Notes: generated by a model from the sequence alone, not told the origin. Positions 1 through 9,311 are shown, counted from the first letter of the stretch. The stretch: 23,018 bases of DNA from an uncultured Chitinophagales bacterium (GCA_946886475.1 CAMPIQ010000049.1:1-23018); one strand, 5' to 3'. Made by a program: numbers and translations.

Positions 1-2160
1 GAGCAGTCCAACCGAGATCATTTCACCAGCACCGGGATAGAACTCATATCGAATGTCTCCATTCAGTATGGAGGTCCTTTTCAATTCAGTTTCGCCACTA
101 ATGCCCCAGATCTGTTCGTAATCGAAGAACTGGAAGGGAGCGATCTCACGGAATTCTGGTCTTGCAACGGTTTGCGATGCCGAAAACCTCACCTGGTGTT
201 GAGGATTGAGAGACCATGTAAGATTCAAAGAAGGAAGGAAATCCCATTTTTCAGTATTGATCATTACTTGTTTCAGTGACAGGTCGCGTGAGGAAAGGAA
301 CTGTTCAAAAAATTCTGCTCTTAATCCCCACACGGCACGTAACTTATTTCCTATTTTATTATCAAACATCAGATATCCGGAATTCAGCGCTGATATTCCC
401 TGGTATTTATCTGTGTTCTGGGTTTGTTCATCCAGGAACAATCCGTTTAAGTGGATATTGGAGGCGAGGAACGCCTGGTTAAAAGGTATGGTGATGTCGG
501 TTGAAGTGGAAGCGGCTTTGTACCTGAATACCCTGGCTTTAAAATCTCGAAACCGCAATACAGAACCACCACCTGTTTTCAAAGATTGTTTAACACCGCC
601 TATATTAAAAGGAATGAATAAGGACCCTGAGAAACCAGTTGTAAAATCTTTCAATGATGAAAAGAAACGGCGTGTATCATCATCATCCATTTCAAAATGC
701 CCACCCGGATCAGTAAAGCTCCTTACATATTGTGCTGTTCTGAAGTCGGGTTGTGATTTATTATTATAAGCCAGGTTGCCGTTCCAGGTAAACTTTATAC
801 CGGATTTACTGATGGTATGCTCACCTTCCAGCTGTCCGCTGTATAAAGAACGCTGGTTCAGAAAAGAGGACCTTAAAGAAACTTCCTGCAAACGTCCTGT
901 ATTATTCAATAGACGGTTGGTGTAATTATTTTCCAGCAACTGATTGAACAGGTTCTTAAATGAGATCTTGTGTTTGCCTTTTACATAAGTGAGGTTAGCC
1001 AGCATACCGGTGTTGGCAGCGTACTTATTCTGCTCTTCAGATCCGGTAAATATGGGAGTGCGCACCTGCTCATACCTGCCTCTTTCCACATCATTATAAA
1101 CCGACATGGACTGGCGATGATAAAATGATATGATGGTACCAAATCTTCCACCATTCTTATATCGGGCAACATTACCCCATGTGAGGTTCAACGTAGTAAT
1201 AGGTAAAGCATTCCGAACTTCTTCACCATACACATCGCCCCTGAAGTTTTTTGTCATTTCTATTTTCTGTTCGTCTGTCAACAACCTGTATCCTGTAGTT
1301 GATGGCAAAACTGAGGGAAGGTTCCTGATGCCATTATCGAAGCCTGCCCAGTTGAGTGAATTGCGTGGGTTGCCTGTAAAATTTTTAAATGTTGACTGTG
1401 TATTATATCCTGCGGATATACCAACGGTAAGGTAATTTTTAACCGGAATATCTTTCGTATTGATCTGAACCAGTCCGCCCGCGAATTCACCCGGCAGGTC
1501 AGGTGTAGCTGTTTTGTTGATGATGATATTATCAATCATTGAAGAAGGAATAATATCGAAAGAGAAAGCTTTTTTATCCGGCTCGGAGCTTGGCATGAGC
1601 GCATCATTGATCATGGCCTGGTTATACCTGTCGCTTAAGCCCCGTACAACAACATATTTATTATCCTGGATTGAAGCACCGCTCACTCTTTTCAATACTT
1701 CGCCGGTATTTCTATCGGGTGTCCGGCGGATATAATCAGCTGCAAGACCACTGGAAAGAGCGGTATTGTTCTTTTGAAAGCTGATAAGTGCATTTGTATT
1801 TTCCTGTCTTCTGGATACGGTACGGATGATCACCACACCTTCGGTTTTAGAAGCTGTTTCCAGAACAATAACCAGCTCATTTCCCTGGGAGGTATTGATT
1901 TCAACCCCGGATATTTTTTTGGTGGCATATCCAATGGCAGAAACTTCAAGCACATGTTCCTTACCACCTTCCAGGTCAAAGCCAAAGCTGCCATCCACCA
2001 TGGTTGCCATTGCGCGGCCAGTGCCTTCGAGCTTCACTGTGGCCCCTGTTACGGCCTCATTCTTTTCATTTACAACTTTGCCCGACAACCTTCCCTGGGC
2101 CAATGCGGATTGAAACGCGGTGCTACATATGAACAGTGTGATCAGGAATCTCAGGTACAT
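1..2160 (-). CDS. TonB-dependent outer-membrane receptor, 3' end outside window
   Basis: The frame is open from the ATG at 2158-2160 to the window edge (720 codons, no stop), so the last part of the barrel is missing. The N-terminus has a signal peptide (about residues 1-22, ending AFQSALAQ). A carboxypeptidase-regulatory-like beta-sandwich follows (about 24-102, GRLSGKVVNEKNEAVTGATV), then a TonB plug (about 125-235) with VVRGLSDRYN, EPDKKAFSFD and PDLPGEFAGG. The rest shows alternating barrel-like segments. Receptors of this plug type take up substrates across the outer membrane using TonB energy. Unlike the SusC-like receptor at 10680-14075, it has no STN domain and no SusD, sigma or anti-sigma partner beside it, so direct sigma signalling is unlikely. 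The substrate cannot be told from the sequence. It lies 180 bp downstream of the histidine kinase on the same strand, separated by a short tandem repeat. Confidence 0.9.
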   Translation of the reverse strand, partial: MYLRFLITLFICSTAFQSALAQGRLSGKVVNEKNEAVTGATVKLEGTGRAMATMVDGSFGFDLEGGKEHVLEVSAIGYATKKISGVEINTSQGNELVIVLETASKTEGVVIIRTVSRRQENTNALISFQKNNTALSSGLAADYIRRTPDRNTGEVLKRVSGASIQDNKYVVVRGLSDRYNQAMINDALMPSSEPDKKAFSFDIIPSSMIDNIIINKTATPDLPGEFAGGLVQINTKDIPVKNYLTVGISAGYNTQSTFKNFTGNPRNSLNWAGFDNGIRNLPSVLPSTTGYRLLTDEQKIEMTKNFRGDVYGEEVRNALPITTLNLTWGNVARYKNGGRFGTIISFYHRQSMSVYNDVERGRYEQVRTPIFTGSEEQNKYAANTGMLANLTYVKGKHKISFKNLFNQLLENNYTNRLLNNTGRLQEVSLRSSFLNQRSLYSGQLEGEHTISKSGIKFTWNGNLAYNNKSQPDFRTAQYVRSFTDPGGHFEMDDDDTRRFFSSLKDFTTGFSGSLFIPFNIGGVKQSLKTGGGSVLRFRDFKARVFRYKAASTSTDITIPFNQAFLASNIHLNGLFLDEQTQNTDKYQGISALNSGYLMFDNKIGNKLRAVWGLRAEFFEQFLSSRDLSLKQVMINTEKWDFLPSLNLTWSLNPQHQVRFSASQTVARPEFREIAPFQFFDYEQIWGISGETELKRTSILNGDIRYEFYPGAGEMISVGLL

Positions 2161-2282
2161 GCAAAAACTTTCGGCAAAGTACCAGCCTGCATATTAACCC
2201 TGCGTTACGCCTGCATTAACGAATAGTGAAGCCAGTGTTACCATTATGTTACGTGGATCACTTGCTGACTAAAAGACTTGCC

Positions 2283-2333
2283 GACTCCCTGACTCCTGAC
2301 TTCTGACTCACAGACTCCTGACTCCTGACTGAC
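2283..2333. repeat. Imperfect heptameric tandem repeat (GACTCCT family)
   Basis: About seven degenerate copies of a 7-8 base unit close to GACTCCT lie head to tail between the histidine kinase stop and the TonB receptor start. Related CTGACT/GACTT fragments extend it leftward to about 2262. No hairpin or open frame explains it. From memory, similar short CTGACTC-type runs occur between genes in related Bacteroidota, but this was not checked. Confidence 0.75.
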
Positions 2334-2340
2334 GCCCTGC

Positions 2341-5300
2341 CTAATTAACCAATTCCCTTTGCAGTTTCCTTTTTATCTCCCCATTCATTGTAATGACAAT
2401 ATGCATTCCGCCGGCTGCATTACCTGAGATCTTAATGGTTCCGCTATACAGGTCCAGACGGTTCCGGATATTGGCAAGTCCCATGCCGCCAGCTTTTTTA
2501 TTCTTATCCAAACCTTTCCCGTCATCGCTGATATCGAGATTAATGATCCGGTCATTGTACGATAATCTGATCCAGACATTCCGGGCTTCCGCATGCTTAG
2601 CACAATTATTAAGTAGTTCCTGTATGATCCTGAAAAGCGTAAATTTCAGATCTTCTTCCAGTTCATCAAGATCGGCCGTACAGGCGAAATGAATCTTGAA
2701 TTTTTCTACAGAAGTATAGGAATTCATCAATTCCTGCAGGGCATCCTTAAGTCCAATATCTTTTAAAGTTGGCGGTGTTATTGTTTTACACAGGGAACGT
2801 ATTTCATTGATTACATTCTGAACCACTTTTTCGCTTTTCTCTACCATGGGCAACCGCATCTCTTCACTGGAACGTGCAAAATCAAGATATAATTTTGCAG
2901 TAGCCAGCTGCTGGTTTATATTATCATGTAATTCGGTTCCTATTATTTGTCTTTCTTTTTCCTGACCTGAAAGCTGGGCTTTGGTTATTCTCTTTTGTTC
3001 AAGGATTTTTCTTAGTGATTTTTTTTTCTGGTACTTAGAAAAAACGATCACCATGCCGGCTATTATCAAAACGACCAATGCCCTGAACCACCATGTCTGA
3101 TAAAAGTAAGGTTGAATATTAAAATCTAACCGGGCTACCGGCGACCATTTTCCAAATTGTTCGGCTTTAACCTCAAAAGTGTAGTTGCCGGGTAGCAGAC
3201 CTGAAAAATAACCCGTCTTGCGATTGCCTGCCGGTATCCATTTTTCATCCAGCCCTTTTAACCTGTAATAATACCTGATATCACCGGCCTTTGTAAAATC
3301 AATGCTGGTGTAATTGATCTCGATATTATAGTTACCGGGGTGGAGACTGATCTTATCAAAGGCTTGTATTGTTGCGGCACCAAAGCGGAGCGATTCAATA
3401 TGAATATCCAAAGACCGGTTTTCGGGCTTTACCAGTTCAGGCTTTACAATAACAATACCTTTTACTGTTGGGAACCACAGTTCGCCGGTTTTCATTTTCC
3501 ACCCGGCCGGATGAAAACCTCCATTGGTTTCGGAATTGCTCATCCCATCAACCGTATTATATAATTTAACTGAAAACAGCCGGGCCGTATCGTTTACAGC
3601 AATGGCCGAGAGCAGCTGTGAGGTTTCTATTCTTTGTAGTCCAAAATTTCCGCTCAGCCAGAGATATCCCGAATCATCTTCAAGTACTTTATAAATCTCA
3701 TTGAATCTTAATCCATTGTTTTTATCAAAAATATAAAAGCGGTCACTACTCATGGCAGCCAGTCCTTTATCAGTGCCCATCCACATTAATTTATCTTTCC
3801 CCTGGAAAAAAGAAAAAACGATATCCGGTGCAAAACCATTTTTATAGTTGAACAACTTTGATCTTCCGGCATTATCAATGCGCAACATTCCGGCTCCCCT
3901 GCTACCAAACCATAATTGCCCCAGCTTATCTTCAAATACCGTAAGAAAACTCGTGTTGTCAATGGCAACAGGAAGCGCCTGCTTAACGATCTTATCACCT
4001 ACCAGTAAATGAATTCCGCCAAACCTGGAACAAATCCAAACCCTGTTCCTGCTATCACAATAAATGGCCTGAACACTATTGGTGGTAAGTCCGTCCTCTT
4101 TATTATAAAGCCGGTCAATTTTCTTTAGTTTCCTGTTATAACGGTTAAGCCCATTCGATGTTCCGATAAATATATACTGCTCATTCCCTCCTAATGACAG
4201 TACCAGTCCATCAGATAAGCCTTCCGCTGGTGAAATGATGGTTTCTTCCTTACCGTTGATCATTATCAGGCCTTTACCGGCCGTTCCCACCCAGGTTTCA
4301 CCACTGTTATGCTGGTAAATGGGCAATGTTATCAATTCAGATACACTGAATTGGGATGGTAACATGGTTACCTGCGCCGGTCTCATCTGAATGAGACCGG
4401 AAGAATTGGACCCCATCCATATTTCTTCCTTATTTGCTGCGAGAACGGATTTAATACCATCGCTGGCAATTTGTTTCTGGGCGGGTGAAATCAGCTTACC
4501 GCCTGTATACACCTGGAAACCGGAACTTCGTGTGCCTATCCACATTTCATTGTCTTCACCAATGGCCAGGCAATTGATAAAGTTTTCTTTTAAACCGTCG
4601 TTTATGGTGAGGTGCAGCGGATCCTTTCCTAAGCGGTATAAGCCATCATCAGCAGTACCTGCCCAGATATTATATTCTTTATCTATTGCAACAGAGGTTA
4701 CGTGCTTTCCGGCCAGTAACTGGTAGGGCATTACGGAGCCGGTTGCAACATTCAGTTTGAATAATCCTTTATGTGAACCAATAATGATATTATCATAATA
4801 CCACCTGATCTCTTCAATGGCTCCTGAACGCAAATGATCCCAGGAAGAATAAGCCTTAATGGAATCCCCATGGAGATAAAAAAGAGAACCCTTACTGGTT
4901 CCAATAAAAAGTTTTTGATCAAGGCTAATTTCAATGCAGGATATCCATCCTCCGTCAATCTTATTCCTCATGTCATAAGTTGACATTTCATTCTGGTCTA
5001 CCCTTAGTATGGAATTTCTTGATGAGGCCCAGAGTACATTACCCGACTGGGAAATATCATAAAAAACGGAAGAATACAAACCTTCCGTATTGGATTCATT
5101 TGTTACATTAAAACCAGATCCATCAAACCGTATCAGTCCTTCTTCCGTTGCGGCCCATAAATATCCCTTTACATCTTTTGCTATATCATTGACGGTATTT
5201 TGAGGGAGTCCCTTTTGATTATCCCAGTTACGCAAAACAAATTGCTGATCATAAAATGACCTGGCCTGGCCAGATGATTTTATTACAGTGAAAATTGTGC

Positions 5301-5343
5301 AAACAGAAATAGCAAATAATTTCAGATACTGGTTCGTCAACAT
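2341..5343 (-). CDS. Sensor histidine kinase with periplasmic beta-propeller, Y_Y_Y and HisKA_3/HATPase domains
   Basis: This 1000-residue inner-membrane sensor starts with a hydrophobic export segment (about 1-26). Two-component-regulator propeller repeats follow (about 45-640; recurrent xxLWxGTxxGL units such as NIWAGTADDGLYRL and MWIGTRSSGF). Next come a Y_Y_Y domain (about 678-745, YYYRLKGLDEKW) and one transmembrane helix (about 752-769). The cytoplasmic kinase has a HisKA_3-type dimerisation segment with phospho-acceptor His806 (TELHDNINQQ), an ATPase N-box (ELLNNCAKHA, 909-918), a G1 box (DDGKG, 940-944) and a GMGLANI loop (953-959). All key kinase residues are present. It lacks the receiver and AraC domains of classical hybrid regulators, so it should phosphorylate a separate response regulator, probably of the NarL/LuxR type; none is encoded in the window. 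The ligand is unknown. A possible promoter -7 box lies at 5418-5425. Confidence 0.93.
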   Translation of the reverse strand: MLTNQYLKLFAISVCTIFTVIKSSGQARSFYDQQFVLRNWDNQKGLPQNTVNDIAKDVKGYLWAATEEGLIRFDGSGFNVTNESNTEGLYSSVFYDISQSGNVLWASSRNSILRVDQNEMSTYDMRNKIDGGWISCIEISLDQKLFIGTSKGSLFYLHGDSIKAYSSWDHLRSGAIEEIRWYYDNIIIGSHKGLFKLNVATGSVMPYQLLAGKHVTSVAIDKEYNIWAGTADDGLYRLGKDPLHLTINDGLKENFINCLAIGEDNEMWIGTRSSGFQVYTGGKLISPAQKQIASDGIKSVLAANKEEIWMGSNSSGLIQMRPAQVTMLPSQFSVSELITLPIYQHNSGETWVGTAGKGLIMINGKEETIISPAEGLSDGLVLSLGGNEQYIFIGTSNGLNRYNRKLKKIDRLYNKEDGLTTNSVQAIYCDSRNRVWICSRFGGIHLLVGDKIVKQALPVAIDNTSFLTVFEDKLGQLWFGSRGAGMLRIDNAGRSKLFNYKNGFAPDIVFSFFQGKDKLMWMGTDKGLAAMSSDRFYIFDKNNGLRFNEIYKVLEDDSGYLWLSGNFGLQRIETSQLLSAIAVNDTARLFSVKLYNTVDGMSNSETNGGFHPAGWKMKTGELWFPTVKGIVIVKPELVKPENRSLDIHIESLRFGAATIQAFDKISLHPGNYNIEINYTSIDFTKAGDIRYYYRLKGLDEKWIPAGNRKTGYFSGLLPGNYTFEVKAEQFGKWSPVARLDFNIQPYFYQTWWFRALVVLIIAGMVIVFSKYQKKKSLRKILEQKRITKAQLSGQEKERQIIGTELHDNINQQLATAKLYLDFARSSEEMRLPMVEKSEKVVQNVINEIRSLCKTITPPTLKDIGLKDALQELMNSYTSVEKFKIHFACTADLDELEEDLKFTLFRIIQELLNNCAKHAEARNVWIRLSYNDRIINLDISDDGKGLDKNKKAGGMGLANIRNRLDLYSGTIKISGNAAGGMHIVITMNGEIKRKLQRELVN

Positions 5344-5417
5344 GCATAGGTTTTAAAACAGGGTTAAAAAGCCCGGTTCTTGGAATAACTGGTTGTTTTG
5401 GTTTGATGGCAGGGAAT

Positions 5418-5425
5418 CAAATCTA
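5418..5425 (-). promoter_or_regulatory. Possible Bacteroidota promoter -7 box for the histidine kinase
   Basis: The minus strand reads TAGATTTG, a perfect match to the TAnnTTTG -7 consensus of the Bacteroidota primary sigma factor. A TTTG at 5450-5453 could be the -33 element, but its 24-nt spacer is slightly long. Transcription would start near 5411, leaving a leader of about 70 nt. Confidence 0.4.
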
Positions 5426-5487
5426 ATATTAAAGTCAGCAGAAAGCTTTCAAATAATGTTTTAACATGATCTGATAAGAATAATCAC

Positions 5488-6414
5488 TTACTGATAATAT
5501 AATTTATGCTTGAGGTAAGCCCGTGTTGAAGAGTCTACATTAGCCAGCATATTCAGGGAAACACCGGCTCCGTTGGCAAGTGTTTCCAAAGAGGCAATGG
5601 TGGTAAGGTAATTTCTCCAGGCTTTCCTTCCGGTTGTATTGGTACTGTATAAACTATTATCGTTTGGCATATTTACAACAAGAATGGTTGCACTGGTATC
5701 AATTCGCTGGATATCGTTGTTCCCTTTTGGAATGATCAGGGCCATCTTCCAGATCATTTTGGGCACGGTTACATGTCCATTATTAATGGTGGAAGCTTCA
5801 CCGGCGCTTCCTCTACCGCCTTCACCATAGTTACCCATTATCACATAAGCTTCGTTGTTGCTGCCAACCATGGTATTTCTTATATGGTCTTCCAATGCAG
5901 CCCAGGGGCCCTGGTTCAGCATGGGGGACTGGGGAATTATGTTGGTCATCAGAAAAGTGGAGGAATTGGCAGGCACACTACTGGTTCTGTCCGCACTTGG
6001 ACAATTATGTCCCCTGTCAAATCCACTACCTGTATAGCTGCTATGGGTTACCGCGTACCACCATTCGGACGGAAGCTGGTCCGGACGGAAATCATCCTGG
6101 CGTGGCGTACTTCCCAGGTCTGCACTTTCGAGGTGCCAGGCTACCCACACAGGAATTCCTTTGGAAGCATGGTAAGCTATCTTATAGTACTGGTTATCTT
6201 TTAAATAATTACTGCCGGATGTCAGTTCAGACTTTGCATTTGTTGGGTTACCCAACAGCATATGATCATTATCCTGCAGCGTTGGAGCCGGAGGGTTGGG
6301 CAATGGAGTTGGATCCGGATCAGGCGGAACGGGATTATTTTGTGGAACCTCTTTTTTACACGCTGTAAGCAGTAAGGCCAAAAAGCAGGTGAGAACGAGC
6401 AGGTGTCTTTTCAT
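5488..6414 (-). CDS. Lipoprotein DNA/RNA non-specific endonuclease (DRGH/NUC1 family)
   Basis: The start at 6412-6414 is preferred because it gives a clean lipoprotein signal (MKRHLLVLTCFLALLLTAC, lipid-modified Cys19). The frame extends 26 codons further upstream, but that would bury the signal. A proline-rich linker (about 29-45) joins the anchor to a Serratia-nuclease-type domain. The catalytic DRGH motif is at 133-136 (FDRGHNCPSADR). The metal-binding region is NIIPQSPMLNQGPWAALE (158-175); by analogy with the Serratia enzyme, the metal-ligand Asn is Asn167, with Glu175 close to the site. Enzymes of this family cut single- and double-stranded DNA and RNA using a histidine base and one Mg2+. 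The lipoprotein signal places it in the envelope, where it could degrade extracellular nucleic acid for nucleotides or phosphate. No immunity protein gene is visible beside it, which argues against a toxin role. Length (308 residues) is normal. Confidence 0.92.
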   Translation of the reverse strand: MKRHLLVLTCFLALLLTACKKEVPQNNPVPPDPDPTPLPNPPAPTLQDNDHMLLGNPTNAKSELTSGSNYLKDNQYYKIAYHASKGIPVWVAWHLESADLGSTPRQDDFRPDQLPSEWWYAVTHSSYTGSGFDRGHNCPSADRTSSVPANSSTFLMTNIIPQSPMLNQGPWAALEDHIRNTMVGSNNEAYVIMGNYGEGGRGSAGEASTINNGHVTVPKMIWKMALIIPKGNNDIQRIDTSATILVVNMPNDNSLYSTNTTGRKAWRNYLTTIASLETLANGAGVSLNMLANVDSSTRAYLKHKLYYQ

Positions 6415-6470
6415 AAAGAGGCAAGATAAAATCAAAAATCTAAAGAAAATTATACGTCTGGTTACTAATT

Positions 6471-6478
6471 CAAAATTA
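6471..6478 (-). promoter_or_regulatory. Possible promoter -7 box for the nuclease gene
   Basis: The minus strand reads TAATTTTG, matching TAnnTTTG exactly, and predicts a start near 6464 and a leader of about 50 nt. No TTG -33 element is seen at the usual spacing. It lies just downstream of the metalloprotease terminator, as expected for a separate transcription unit. Confidence 0.4.
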
Positions 6479-6503
6479 TGATCACAGATCAACAGCTACC
6501 TGT

Positions 6504-6535
6504 AAAAAAAGGGGCCGCACTTATGAGACGGCCTC
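6504..6535 (-). terminator. Rho-independent terminator after the metalloprotease
   Basis: On the minus strand a 7-bp GC-rich stem pairs GAGGCCG (6529-6535) with CGGCCCC (6511-6517), with one wobble pair and an 11-nt loop. Seven T residues follow at 6504-6510. It begins 14 nt after the metalloprotease stop codon and should end that transcript before the nuclease gene. Confidence 0.88.
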
Positions 6536-6549
6536 TTTATATATTCAGT

Positions 6550-9177
6550 TTATTTAGTACTGAGGAAGGTGTCAATCCTCCTGAGCAGGAAATCATAATG
6601 GTCAGGAACCGGATTTTTTATTTTGATCCCTTTTATTATCAAAGCCCTGATATCTTTTAATTCCCCAAGTACCAGGCTTTCCACTTTGAACAGTTTATCT
6701 GATGCTCTAAAATCAATGTATTGAAAATAAATATTGTTTTCCGAATGAACTTCTGCAAATGGCAACAGCTTTTCATTTTCAAAAGGAATGCAGGGCGCTG
6801 ATTGAGCATAAGGAATGCCTATCCTGTTCAGGGCAACTGCCTGTTTGCCTCCGGCAGGTTTCCCAAACTTTGACATATTGATCAACCTGTCAACATAAAT
6901 GGACTGCAACATCTGCAGGTAAAAATCAGGCGTTTTTCCCGTAGTGGTTTCACTGAACAAATTATTTCTGATGTCGTTCAACAGTTCATTTGCACTATAC
7001 GCGGCTGTTCCATTTTCAACTTTATTATCAATGAGGTAGGCCATTTTACCGTTATTGAGCAGGTCACGCTGGAAACTGGTGGTATAGAATCTTTCAATAT
7101 AACTGCTTACCGGGATCAGCTTTCTTATACCATTTACATTATTAACAATGTTGAGATCGAAAGTAGAAGTTTTCAGATCGATCCACTGAGGCATGTCACG
7201 GTATTGCTTTAAAATGAAATCAACGGATTGCTGCTGTATGTTTTTTGGAACATGCGTGTACCTGCTTTCTTTCTGGCCCTGTATGGGATATCGCTGGTAG
7301 ATACCTGCTATATTGGTTGATACATGGTCAACATACCGTTCGTATTGTTTGAGCACTGCATTATAATGGTCTTCAACAGCTTCATATGATTCTCCCTTTT
7401 CTCCAAGCCATTCTCTGAGATGTGATAATATGTATTTCACATTCTTTACGCCATACTCACTTGCTTTGATTACATCATCTCCCAGACTTTCTCTCATTGC
7501 GGAAGGATCACTTCCATTCACATCTCCTTCACCGAATCGGTATACAGGATCACCCAGGTGTTTTTCAATCCATTTGTTTAACACCGGAACTTCAGCAGCG
7601 GCACTGGAAGCGTCAGGAATGGGTTTGTACCCCCATCTTATTGCATAAATATCATAGGCGCCAAGTAAAGGAGGTGTAAGCTTTACGCCTTTGTCGCCAG
7701 GTTGTGCAACGTAATTGTTACGGGCATAATCCATTATGGAAGGTGTTGTTCCATATTTCTGAGTAAAGCTGGCGCTTCTCAATGAATCAACCGGGAAGGC
7801 AAAGGAAGCAGCCATATTATGGCGAAGTCCAAGCGCATGTCCTACTTCATGGGCTACCACATACCGCAGCGCTTCACCAAGAATTTCATCTGAAATTTCG
7901 GTTGTCCTTACCCGTGGATCATTGGCGGCAGTTTGTGCAAACCGCCAGTCGCGCAGGAGCTTAAAAATATTATGGTATATAATGATATCCGATTCCATGA
8001 TCTCCCCCGAACGCGGGTCGGTTACAGAGGGTCCCTTGGCATTTGGAATATCAGAAGCCGTATAACGGATCACTGAATAACGGATATCTTCAGGATTGAA
8101 ATCCGGGTCATTTTCCGGAACATCTTTGGCAACTATGGCATTTTTAAAACCGGCCGCTTCAAAAGCAGGCAACCAGTCTTTTATTCCCAGTTTAATGTAT
8201 TGAACCCATTTGGCCGGAGTGCTTTTATCGATATAAAATGTAATTGGATTTTTCGGTTCCACCAGGATTCCCTTTCCCATCAAATGCGCTTCACCTTCTT
8301 TTGGTTCAAGCCTCCACCTGCTGATGTAATATTTTTCAGATACGGGATTATCTTCATTGAAATCGCTGTAGGATCTTACAAAATAACCCACACGGTCATC
8401 TGCAAACCGTGGCTGCATGGGAACTTCAGGCAACAGCACCATACTGCGGTTTACCAGTATAGTATAGGTATTATCACCTTCCGTATAGGTAAGCATGCTT
8501 CTGACCTCAATATTTTTTTCAAAACTTTGCATGGAATGAAGAAAGGAGCGTTCGGCTTCGAGCTTGTATTTTTTACCCTGAACTCCAAGTGCAAGCAGCA
8601 ATGGATTTTGAGCAAATGGTGTCAGCTCTTTTATATCTGCAACATAAAGTTGTTTGATATCTACTATGGAGCTCATTCCAAATTTACCCTTTGCCTTAAT
8701 GGGAAAAGACATGAGAATGGGATCAAGGGTCTGAAGTAAAAGCGCCTGTTGAAATGCGGTGTCCTCTCCACTGAAACGCATTACATTTCGTGTAGTAACT
8801 TTTTTAAGTAACAGCGACCTGCCGTCTGGTGTTATATCCCACACTACCATTAAACCGGGTTGGGCATTATCTCCTGCTACCATCGGATCGATCTCACTGC
8901 TGCTCATTGCCGCTCGTCTTGAAACAATCAACATATCCTTATTTAAAAGACTGTCGGGAATTTCAAAATAATAGTTGGCATTTTCCCGATGGATGATGAA
9001 TAAGCCCGTGTCGGAAACCGGCCTGGATTTAAAAAACGCATCGAATGTTTTGATGGCGCCTGATTTTTCAGTTGCGGAATCCTTTTGCGCATTAAGCTTT
9101 TGTGATATGCCAGTGTTCAATGCCACAACAAGAAAAAGAGCCTTAAAGGATAGAAATAGGTTTTTGTAATTGTTCAT
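6550..9177 (-). CDS. Secreted zinc-dependent metalloprotease (DUF5117/DUF4953 type, metzincin motif)
   Basis: The 875-residue protein begins with a signal peptide (about 1-31, ending SQKLNAQ). The extended zinc motif HEVGHALGLRH lies at 443-453 (His443, His447 and His453 as ligands, Glu444 as the catalytic base). A Met-turn candidate follows at SIMDYAR (480-486), as expected for metzincin-like peptidases. The N-terminal 300 residues fit the DUF5118/DUF5117 accessory region, and the part after the zinc site fits DUF4953; these domain names are from family memory. The expected role is hydrolysis of proteins or peptides in the periplasm or outside the cell. It starts 134 bp after the SusD-like gene on the same strand, with a hairpin terminator between, so it is probably a functional neighbour of the SusC/SusD operon with partly separate transcription. 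All catalytic residues are intact. Confidence 0.92.
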   Translation of the reverse strand: MNNYKNLFLSFKALFLVVALNTGISQKLNAQKDSATEKSGAIKTFDAFFKSRPVSDTGLFIIHRENANYYFEIPDSLLNKDMLIVSRRAAMSSSEIDPMVAGDNAQPGLMVVWDITPDGRSLLLKKVTTRNVMRFSGEDTAFQQALLLQTLDPILMSFPIKAKGKFGMSSIVDIKQLYVADIKELTPFAQNPLLLALGVQGKKYKLEAERSFLHSMQSFEKNIEVRSMLTYTEGDNTYTILVNRSMVLLPEVPMQPRFADDRVGYFVRSYSDFNEDNPVSEKYYISRWRLEPKEGEAHLMGKGILVEPKNPITFYIDKSTPAKWVQYIKLGIKDWLPAFEAAGFKNAIVAKDVPENDPDFNPEDIRYSVIRYTASDIPNAKGPSVTDPRSGEIMESDIIIYHNIFKLLRDWRFAQTAANDPRVRTTEISDEILGEALRYVVAHEVGHALGLRHNMAASFAFPVDSLRSASFTQKYGTTPSIMDYARNNYVAQPGDKGVKLTPPLLGAYDIYAIRWGYKPIPDASSAAAEVPVLNKWIEKHLGDPVYRFGEGDVNGSDPSAMRESLGDDVIKASEYGVKNVKYILSHLREWLGEKGESYEAVEDHYNAVLKQYERYVDHVSTNIAGIYQRYPIQGQKESRYTHVPKNIQQQSVDFILKQYRDMPQWIDLKTSTFDLNIVNNVNGIRKLIPVSSYIERFYTTSFQRDLLNNGKMAYLIDNKVENGTAAYSANELLNDIRNNLFSETTTGKTPDFYLQMLQSIYVDRLINMSKFGKPAGGKQAVALNRIGIPYAQSAPCIPFENEKLLPFAEVHSENNIYFQYIDFRASDKLFKVESLVLGELKDIRALIIKGIKIKNPVPDHYDFLLRRIDTFLSTK

Positions 9178-9230
9178 CAGATGGACGATTTGATAAAATA
9201 AAAAATGGCTTCTCTTTCAGCAGTTGGTTG

Positions 9231-9277
9231 AAAAAATCCGGAAAGCCTTCCACCTGCCGTTTTGCAGGAAGGAAGGC
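9231..9277 (-). terminator. Hairpin terminator of the SusC/SusD operon
   Basis: A 12-bp stem pairs GCCTTCC (9245-9251) with GGAAGGC (9271-9277) and CCTGC (9253-9257) with GCAGG (9264-9268), with a small bulge and a 6-nt loop. On the minus strand it is followed by TTTCCGG and then six T residues (9231-9236). It starts 34 nt past the SusD-like stop. The T run is offset from the stem, so termination may be only partial. Confidence 0.7.
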
Positions 9278-9311
9278 ATTAAATGATAGCCGGATGGCCT
9301 GTATCAAAGGA

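Noticed and set aside
206..769. 187-codon open frame on the plus strand
   Set aside because: It lies wholly inside the minus-strand TonB receptor, which has clear domains; the plus-strand protein shows no recognisable motif or promoter.
1774..2226. 150-codon plus-strand frame
   Set aside because: It is antisense to the signal peptide, carboxypeptidase-like domain and plug of the TonB receptor, and its composition is that of a shadow frame.
5773..6368. Two overlapping plus-strand frames of 143 and 157 codons opposite the nuclease, considered as a possible immunity gene
   Set aside because: Both are antisense to the catalytic core of the nuclease in different frames and show no domain. Such an overlap is not a known immunity arrangement.
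8200..8739. 179-codon plus-strand frame with some hydrophobic stretches
   Set aside because: It is antisense to the N-terminal region of the metalloprotease, and the minus-strand product is clearly the real gene.
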